Shown: positions 57,822 to 64,000 of the stretch, one piece after another
How the letters are laid out: each line of letters begins with the position of its first letter
How positions within the stretch are numbered: the first letter of the stretch is position 1
From: Melieria omissa
Lineage: Eukaryota > Arthropoda > Insecta > Diptera > Ulidiidae
Direction of reading: 5' to 3'
DNA: 64,000 bases
Assembly (NCBI GenBank): GCA_963971225.1
Contig: OZ020268.1
Span: 61,627,900-61,691,899, forward strand
Made by a program: the position numbers and the translations under genes
Notes under the pieces: generated by a model
Told to the model about the DNA's origin: nothing
The model's input: the letters and a program-made list of their open reading frames with translations, nothing else
Database searches by the model: none

Positions 57822-59394
57822 TTGACCAATGCAATTATTTCAACAATATAATGCAGTATCATGACTAAACCACATTGAGATTTTACATTCGACACATACA
57901 AATCGGGTTTTGATATATATATTTCTGGATTCCTTTCACTGTTAATAATTCTGAACTGCTTTGCCAAAGAAAAATATGCAAAACATGCTCTACATGTTGT
58001 TGTTCATGCTGAATTGGCCGGATATCGTTTTCCTTGTCGCCTTCGTCGTTGCTATCTTCACATTGAACTATCTAAACGACCATTTTTTCTATCAGTATCA
58101 GAAGCTTCGTTTTGTTCAGGGCCAAATGAAAGCGTGAAATTGGCAGCACCGTTATTATTGCCTCTCGCAGCAAATTATTTAATATCTTAAATTCGTTGCT
58201 CTAAAGCATTAGTTTCCGCTATTGCTAAGGAAATTTTTTTAGAGATTTTCCTCTCTGATTTAACTCCAGCGTCGAAGTTCAAAAACAATGTCCACCTGAT
58301 TCTCAAAATAGCATTCTATTCCTTTCATCTCTGTCACAGAAAACACCCAATCGAATTGGAAAATGGATAAGTATTAATTTTGAATATGTTCCAACATTAT
58401 TTTCCAACAAAAATTATAATTTATTAACCCAAAGAAAATAAAAGCCAAGGCGAACGAAAAACACTTGGACCAGGTACATTTTGCGCCAGCTAATTTACGT
58501 CACTATTAACGGGATGGCACGAAAAAAGTGCTTCAAATCGGGTCAGATGGAAAAACGTAGTTGAAAATATATATATAATATAAAAAAATATTTATTAACA
58601 ATTCTGACAATAATTACGTCGAAAATAACAAAAAAAAAACTGAAAATAACTGGCAAATTTGTATGAAAATGCACCATGGTCTGGCCAAGCCGTGGTTTAG
58701 GGTTTTGTGCTTAGAAAGGATCAGTTAAGGATATCATGAAATTTGAGCTCGATAGCTTAATTACAACATTACTAAAGTGGATCCAAAGTTCAATATGGTC
58801 TGGCCAGAACCGGATACCCGCAGAAGGGTTAAGAATAAATGAATAAAAAAAATCAGCATTGCATTTGTTCTCGCAGAATAGTTGTATTTTCAATGTTACC
58901 AAAAGTGTCGACTATTTACCAAAATAGTAATCAAACGCATGCCAACCCTGCATCAGCTGTTGAAATTAAAAAAAAATTCACTTATATAGTTTTGGTAAAT
59001 TGCGGGTAAACATGGAAACATGGTCACCTCTATCATAATTAAATTTCAGAACGTCATACATTTTGTAAATGTTTGATTTCTTTTACATAGCTGGTGTGCT
59101 TTTTAAAATACGTCTTTTGAGTTTTTCGCAATTCTATTAGCAGTTGTTTTCGAAATGTCATAACTTAAAACAAACTTGAATTTTTTGGTTGGGATTTTAT
59201 GCCTTAAAAATACATGTCACTTGAATTTTGTGTTTTAAGAAGTTTATGTTAGTATATGTATACATATATGTATGTATGTACAATTTTATTCAACATGTAT
59301 TAAAAGTAATACGCAAAGATGAAAGTATAAAAATGGCGTTAAACTGCATTTTTTGCATATCCCCCCCCTTCCCGAAATCCTGGGGACGCCACTG

Positions 59395-59469
59395 ATGGGA
59401 ACATTATATTTTTTTCACTTATAATTTTAAGGGTCAAGCGAAATGCACAATGTGCTTTCAATTAATTAA
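59395..59469 (-). repeat. Satellite remnant, minus orientation
   Basis: A short piece lies between hAT copy 2 and pB-A copy 2. It lacks 9 bp (between TTGAA repeats) found in most units. Confidence 0.8.
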
Positions 59470-61082
59470 CCCTCATCCGACGTTCAAAAAAACTCACACA
59501 TAAGATGTTCGGGTGATAGTTCACCCATATGGTACTTTGCATTGTTTTAATGAATTTTTTGACCAATTATAATAAAAAATAATTTGTTATCTTTAATCTT
59601 TATTATCTTTGTTATCATACAGATAAATAAGTTGAAAAATTTTTCTATATTTTTTTGCAATGAGGGCAACTAGGTTAGGTTAGGTTATTATGGATGCCTC
59701 GGTAAGAGACCCACTCGGAGGCATATTATGAGACCCGTTGTGATATACCACAAATTTCACCCGTTTTTAAATGTGTATATAATACTGTTTTTCGAACATA
59801 TGTTACAGCACTCATTTCAATCGGATGGGGAAAGGGGGCAACGAAAGGCAGTAGTTAACTAAAACTTTGTGTTTACCACAAGTATACTTTTTTCAGTAAT
59901 TGCAAGCAGAATATGTCTCTTGATCGTTTTTGATATCAAATTGGCGCCGTGTCCCAATAATTCTTTTACTTTTTTACGCTCTGATTTTCTGACAAGGTTT
60001 GCAAAAATGGCTGTATTGAGATAAGAAGTCAGCATGAAGATTTTCCTTTGCTCTACGCAAAATCTTTAACTTTACTAAACTAAAATCTAAGTCTTCAAGA
60101 AAAATTCGCCGCTTGTACTTTTTGTACAAGCGATCCAGATGGAATCGAGAGCGATTCGTTTTTCGCTTGACGGTATAGTTAGTGAACAATCAATTGGTCT
60201 TAAGTGTCAACTACTGCTTTTGACTTATTGTAAAACGATATAATTTCGGGTAATTTTTTGTCACCCACATATTCTGGTTATGATGAAAAGTGCTCAAAGG
60301 GGCATCTTCCTCTTGTTAACTTAGTGTGCCCTTTTCATAGGACGTACATAGCAGTTGTCGCTAAACCCACGTTTCTCATATATCTCTTATGGGTGTTAAC
60401 GAGCTTCATTCTTGATTACAATCGTTACGTTCTTGGCGAATGGTTTTGTCACCGATAGAACGAAAAATTGGTCTACCTGTTGTGTAACTCTACAGATTAT
60501 CAAGATATTCCCCATTCGACTTATAAACACCACTCAAAATTGAAATACCAAACTATGCCTGAATATCACCAACGCTGATCCATGCACTGCCAGAAACTAG
60601 CAAACCTTCAACATTAGTTTTGTGAGTTACTATCTTTAACATTGGTCTTCATTAGCATCTTTTATTACTGGAACACGACTTCAAGCATAACGAGTTATAC
60701 CAACTTTAGTTGAAATAAAATAATTGGCTCCTGCTTTTCCTTTGAGTTCAGGAGGCCCATTGATCCATAAAAAGGTTTTGCCTATAAAAGCAGTTCAAAA
60801 CTTCCAATCCACAGACGTAATCTTATGGCATTTTCTGTATGTGTTGCGTTGGATTTCTATACAATTTGTATATGGGTGAAATATCACCCGAACGTCGCCC
60901 ACATAACTTTTTTTGTAATCACCGTTATAATCAAATAATCAATATGTTGTAGATAAATTCTAAAACTTATATTGGTTTGCTACAAATACAAGAAACCTTA
61001 ATCATTTTGATAAATATATAACAAAGTTATAGCATCTCAAAGTTGAAAATGGGTGAAAAATCACCCGAACGACGGATTAGGG
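59470..61082 (-). mobile_element. piggyBac element pB-A, copy 2, inverted
   Basis: It is nearly identical to 49470-51089 in reverse, flanked by TTAA (59466-59469 and 61083-61086). The same transposase traces occur on the minus strand (about 59840-60370) and the same SINE-like segment at 59671-59857. Some substitutions differ between copies. Confidence 0.9.
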
Positions 61083-61362
61083 TTAATTAATTGAATTAGT
61101 TGAAAGCACATTGTGCATTTCGCTTGACCCTTAAAATTATAAGTGAAAAAAATATAATGTTCCCATTTGTCATTGCCGAAAGGCCAACCAATCGCCAACA
61201 CAAAAAAGCATACACACAAAAACTACAACAACAAAACCATCTAATTTTTTTTCATACATACAATTTCTTGAGGCAACAAAACAAAAATCCGCGCAGCCCC
61301 CACACGTGTTGCTTCGTTGCTGTCACAACAACGACTGATTGAAAGAATGCACCTCTGATCTA
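61083..61362 (+). repeat. Satellite, plus orientation
   Basis: The plus orientation is restored after pB-A copy 2. It ends at the TA (61361-61362) of a mariner/Tc1-type fragment. Confidence 0.85.
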
Positions 61363-61830
61363 AGGCTTGCGCACGATGAAATTAGTGCACAAATAAACTC
61401 AAATTACTTCTGAACTAGTTAACATATTAAAAAGAAAAAAACGTTATATTAAAAGAAATTTAATTTAATTTAAAAAAATTTTTGATTTTTTCCGAAATGC
61501 CTGACATTCGGGTTTTTAATAGTGTTTTCAGGCATTTTTTTTTTGTTGATGATAGCCATTTTTTGGAAAAACTAGTAGTGGTTTCAGCAATCTGTTTTGT
61601 GCCTTTCATGGTCCTTTTTACCAGAGTCCAATATCTTTCTATTGATTTGAGCTCTGGGCAGTTAGGTGGATTCGCATATCTGGGTACAAATGTTACATTA
61701 TTCTTTTCGTACCACTCATCTGCTGCTTTACTGTAATGGCATGCTGCCAAATCAGGCCAAATGAAAGCAGAAACTGCGTGCTGTTTTATAAATGGCAACA
61801 GTCGTTTTTGCAGACACTCCCGGATATATA
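61363..61830 (-). mobile_element. Tc1/mariner-type element, fragment
   Basis: It is inserted at TA of the satellite (CTGATC-TA-TATAACC in intact units). The end reads AGGCTTGCGCACGATGAAAT. The other end was cut by the LTR element beginning at 61831. Only the C-terminal part of a transposase remains. Confidence 0.8.
61460..61830 (-). pseudogene. Tc1/mariner transposase, C-terminal fragment
   Basis: The catalytic half of a DDE transposase is visible: FIWPDLAACHYS holds the second acidic residue, NPPNCPELKSIERYW holds the third (Glu), and YWTLVKRTMKG follows. About 120 residues remain. The open frame continues to 61897, but its first 20-odd codons come from the inserted LTR. The DNA-binding domain and first Asp are absent. 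Confidence 0.85.
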
Positions 61831-62051
61831 TGTAGAAAGGCAACACTGAGCGGCAATACGATGCGACACTGAAAAGGGAACGAGACGTCACGGACACACA
61901 AAAGGAAACAGACAGACAATGGGAAACGGTGAGTTACGGAACAGCGGACAGAGAAAGCGGACGTGCGTGGACGGAATTAAATTTATTAAAATAAAGAATA
62001 AAACTAAACAGATCCGATTCGTGTTTACCTCGGCCGGGGCGGATGCCTACA
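61831..62051 (+). repeat. Probable 5' LTR, 221 bp
   Basis: The ends are TGTAGAAAGG and GATGCCTACA, which form a TGTAG/CTACA inverted pair. AATAAAG-type signals are at about 61990. Its last 79 bp belong to a duplicated segment. Confidence 0.6.
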
Positions 62052-62221
62052 GATTTGGGGGCTCAACCGGGATAGTGTGTGTGGACCAGGAGCGACGTAG
62101 GAATTAAATTTATTAAAATAAAGAATAAAACTAAACAGATTCGTGTTTACCTCGGCCGGGGCGGATGCCTACAGATTTGGGGGCTCAACCGGGATAGTGT
62201 GTGTGGACCAGGAGCGACGTA
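61973..62221 (+). repeat. Tandem duplication of LTR end and PBS (127 and 122 bp)
   Basis: Unit 1 is 61973-62099 and unit 2 is 62100-62221, differing by a 5-bp indel. Each holds the LTR 3' end and one PBS. Confidence 0.92.
62056..62073 (+). promoter_or_regulatory. Proline-tRNA-like primer-binding site (also at 62178-62195)
   Basis: TGGGGGCTCAACCGGGAT differs at two bases from the proline-tRNA PBS of murine leukaemia virus (TGGGGGCTCGTCCGGGAT). It lies 4 bp after the LTR end and is present twice through the tandem duplication. Confidence 0.65.
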
Positions 62222-63038
62222 GGTCGGCCGAAACAGAGCAGCAACTCGGGTGAAGTCCCAGTAGCGAACAGAAAAGTTTGGGTGTGCAACGTGATTTTCC
62301 GCGGGCAGTGAACAGCAATAACAGCAAATGCTAAATATATAAGCGCGGAGTGATACGTACAGACAACAGCCTTTTGTGAACACAAAACGCGAGCGGGCGC
62401 TCCACGACACAAAGGGTGCTCCGCTGGGTAACGCGCAAGCGTAGCGAAAAGTACAGTTATGTTGAATAAACGAGAGAAAAGTGCGATAAACGATCGAATT
62501 ACGCGTGAAGTGCAAGCTCATTAAAGCAATAAAGTGTCGACAAACAGTGCAAACAGGTCAAGGGTTATGAGCGTGTTGGCAAAATCGGTGAAATGCTTCG
62601 GAGATGTGAGCAATTTCGCAAGCAACGGTCGTAAATTTGAATCGTATTGTGAAATGTCGGCGCTGTGTGTGGAGGATAAAAACAACACGGAAAATTAGTG
62701 AAAACCGTACTTGGACTTTTGGAAAAACTGTACACACATAGGCAAAGGCAAGTGACAGTTACAAAACAGACGCCAATTTGAACGGCTACGTGAACCGTTA
62801 GTTTTCGAACTTCGAATCGAGCATTTCCCAAGGGACATAAGAACGATTCATGTGTGAGTGCAAGGGAGAGCGTCGTTGGTAGGCTCGTGGCGCAGTCGTC
62901 ATACCGCGTCACGCCACCGAAGCCGTTACGTTCGCAGGTACAGCCAGCAAGCTGTAACACGCGAGCCGAAGTACCGTTATATTCTCGGCGTCGTTCGGTC
63001 GACGAGTTTGAGCAAGAGCAGCGTGCGAATTTCACAAC

Positions 63039-63345
63039 GCACAGAGGCGAGCAGTAGCAGAGGTGTTTGGCGAATTGCTGCAAGCAAAAGCAGCGAAGCA
63101 GTATGCGAAGTTGACAACGCACAGAGGCGAGCAGTAGCAGAGGTGATTGGCGAATTGCTGCGAGCAAAAGCAGCGAAGCAGTATGCGAAGTTGACAACGC
63201 ACAGAGGCGAGCAGTAGCAGAGGTGTTTGGCGAATTGCTGCAAGCAAAAGCAGAGAAGCAGCGTGCGAAGTTGACAACGCACAGAGGCGAGCAGTAGCAG
63301 AAGCGGTTGGCGAATTGCTGTAAGCAAGAGCAGCGATCAGAAGCA
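63039..63345 (+). repeat. 80-bp tandem repeat, about four units
   Basis: Units start at 63039, 63119, 63199 and 63279 (CGCACAGAGGCGAGCAGTAG). As 80 is not a multiple of 3, the repeat keeps several frames open on both strands, which explains long but meaningless open frames here. Confidence 0.92.
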
Positions 63346-63403
63346 GTAAGAAGGTAGGCGGAGAATTGTAGCGTCGTTGCGGTTGACACTGCAGACGCAC
63401 TAT

Positions 63404-64000
63404 GGCCCGGTTTGCCATTTTTCGTTGCAAAAATCATAACTTCTGAACTAATAAAGATATTTAAAAAATTTAAACTGCATCTGAAAGTGTAATATCTAAG
63501 CTTTAAAATAGGGGAAAAACAGGGTGCCACAGTAACAGGGGGCTTTAAAATTCGTTGCCAAAGTTAAGATTTAGTAAAACTTCATACTACAATGAAATTA
63601 CTTATTTGTTTGCATTAAAAAATTATTTTTTTGATATATTTTTTTTAATAAATTAATATAATTTATTGATTCATACGTAATTTTTTACAAAAAAAAATTT
63701 TTGGAAAGTTAAATTTTTTCAAAATCGCTATCTACACTGGAAGGAATGTCTAATAATGAAATCATTTCTAAGCTATAAGTATCTGTAAGTTAAATAGTAA
63801 GTTCTAAATAGTAAGTTCCTAGTGAATTTAATTGATGTGTGACTTATAGTTCCAACGTTATCGTCTGACAATTTTCAGGATTCACAGTCAAAAATTACAG
63901 GGGTTTTCCGACTTTTCCAATAGATTTTCCGGAATTTTCTTTTCGCACGAACCTGAACTGACACAAGACGAATCCAATAAAGAAAATTTCATTGAAATCG
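63404..64000. other. Unassigned AT-rich stretch, possibly another mariner-type end
   Basis: After CACTA at 63399-63403 the composition changes sharply. The stretch at 63440-63470 (ATAACTTCTGAACTAATAAA) resembles the mariner end near 61405-61425. No gene or second end is visible; the assignment is weak. Confidence 0.3.

Larger units (their letters stand above)
55364..59394. mobile_element. Non-autonomous hAT element, copy 2, interrupted
   Basis: It has the same ends as 12179-14188, in opposite orientation, with the 8-bp duplication ATGGGAAC (55356-55363 and 59395-59402). It contains a further element at 55810-57821. Without that insertion it is 2011 bp against 2010 bp for copy 1. It contains no recognisable transposase of its own. 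Confidence 0.92.
61831..63403 (+). mobile_element. LTR retrotransposon, 5' end and leader only
   Basis: A short LTR (TGTAG to CTACA), a PBS and a long non-coding leader with 80-bp tandem repeats are visible. No gag has begun by 63400. BEL/Pao and gypsy are both possible. It interrupts the mariner-type transposase. The 3' part is outside the window or lost. Confidence 0.6.

Noticed and set aside
61100..61342. 80-codon frame repeated in many satellite units (also 53761, 54471, 6308)
   Set aside because: It is present in either orientation with changing ends and frame breaks and has no motif; it is a by-product of the satellite sequence.
62565..63530. Long minus-strand open frame of 321 codons with Cys/Leu-rich repeats
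   Set aside because: It lies across the 80-bp repeats and the leader of an LTR element. Several frames are open at once because the unit length is not a multiple of three, and no domain is visible.

Overview
This window is a nest of transposable elements embedded in a long satellite-like tandem repeat of an insect, most plausibly a dipteran. Evidence for this is Ty3/gypsy LTR elements, piggyBac, hAT, pogo and Tc1/mariner DNA transposons, a tRNA-headed SINE, and AT-rich non-coding DNA. The species is not determinable from the sequence. No host gene, rRNA, functional tRNA or CRISPR array was recognised. The setting looks like heterochromatin (pericentromeric or sex-linked); that is inference.

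Layout. 1-6250 holds the 3' half of a defective gypsy element (G1), its probable 3.1-kb LTR and a PBS-like sequence. 6251-15099 is satellite in both orientations, interrupted by a foldback pogo remnant (7647-7822), a 2.8-kb pogo-like element (8889-11684) and a 2.0-kb non-autonomous hAT (12179-14188). 15100-29160 is a second, inverted G1 copy. It is interrupted by a young gypsy element with intact coding frames (G3, 16030-22652, itself carrying a 725-bp TTAA element) and by a 247-bp MITE inside the RT gene. 29161-32534 is another pogo copy, inverted, with a piggyBac MITE and a 400-bp SINE in it. 1-7799 and 11524-28192 are arms of one imperfect inverted duplication. 32890-42309 is a 9.4-kb gypsy element (G2) with 890-bp LTRs and a 4-bp target duplication; its Gag begins with a canonical RING-H2 finger. 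42310-49469 is a satellite array of about seven units of 1.0-1.3 kb, each built of diverged monomers of about 175 bp.

49470-61082 is bounded by two inverted copies of a 1.6-kb piggyBac element. The satellite between them runs opposite to the satellite outside, as expected for an inversion by recombination between the copies. Inside lie a second piggyBac family (51967-53566) and a second hAT copy (55364-59394) that contains another 2.0-kb element with 8-bp target duplications. 61363-61830 is a mariner/Tc1 fragment cut by the start of a further LTR element, whose short LTR, proline-type PBS and repeat-rich leader run to about 63400. The last 600 bp are AT-rich and unassigned.

How the parts relate. 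Exact target duplications (AGGT, ATAT, TTAA, TA, 8-bp hAT sites) order the events. The satellite and pogo insertion came first, then amplification and inverted duplication together with G1. G3, hAT, MITE and SINE insertions and G2 followed, because they interrupt one copy but not its partner. Only G3 keeps intact gag and pol frames with near-identical LTRs (I saw two differences over 433 bp by eye). The most notable items are the RING-Gag fusion of G2, the higher-order satellite, the piggyBac-bounded inversion, and the G3 gag-pol junction with a GTTAAAC heptamer directly at the gag stop.
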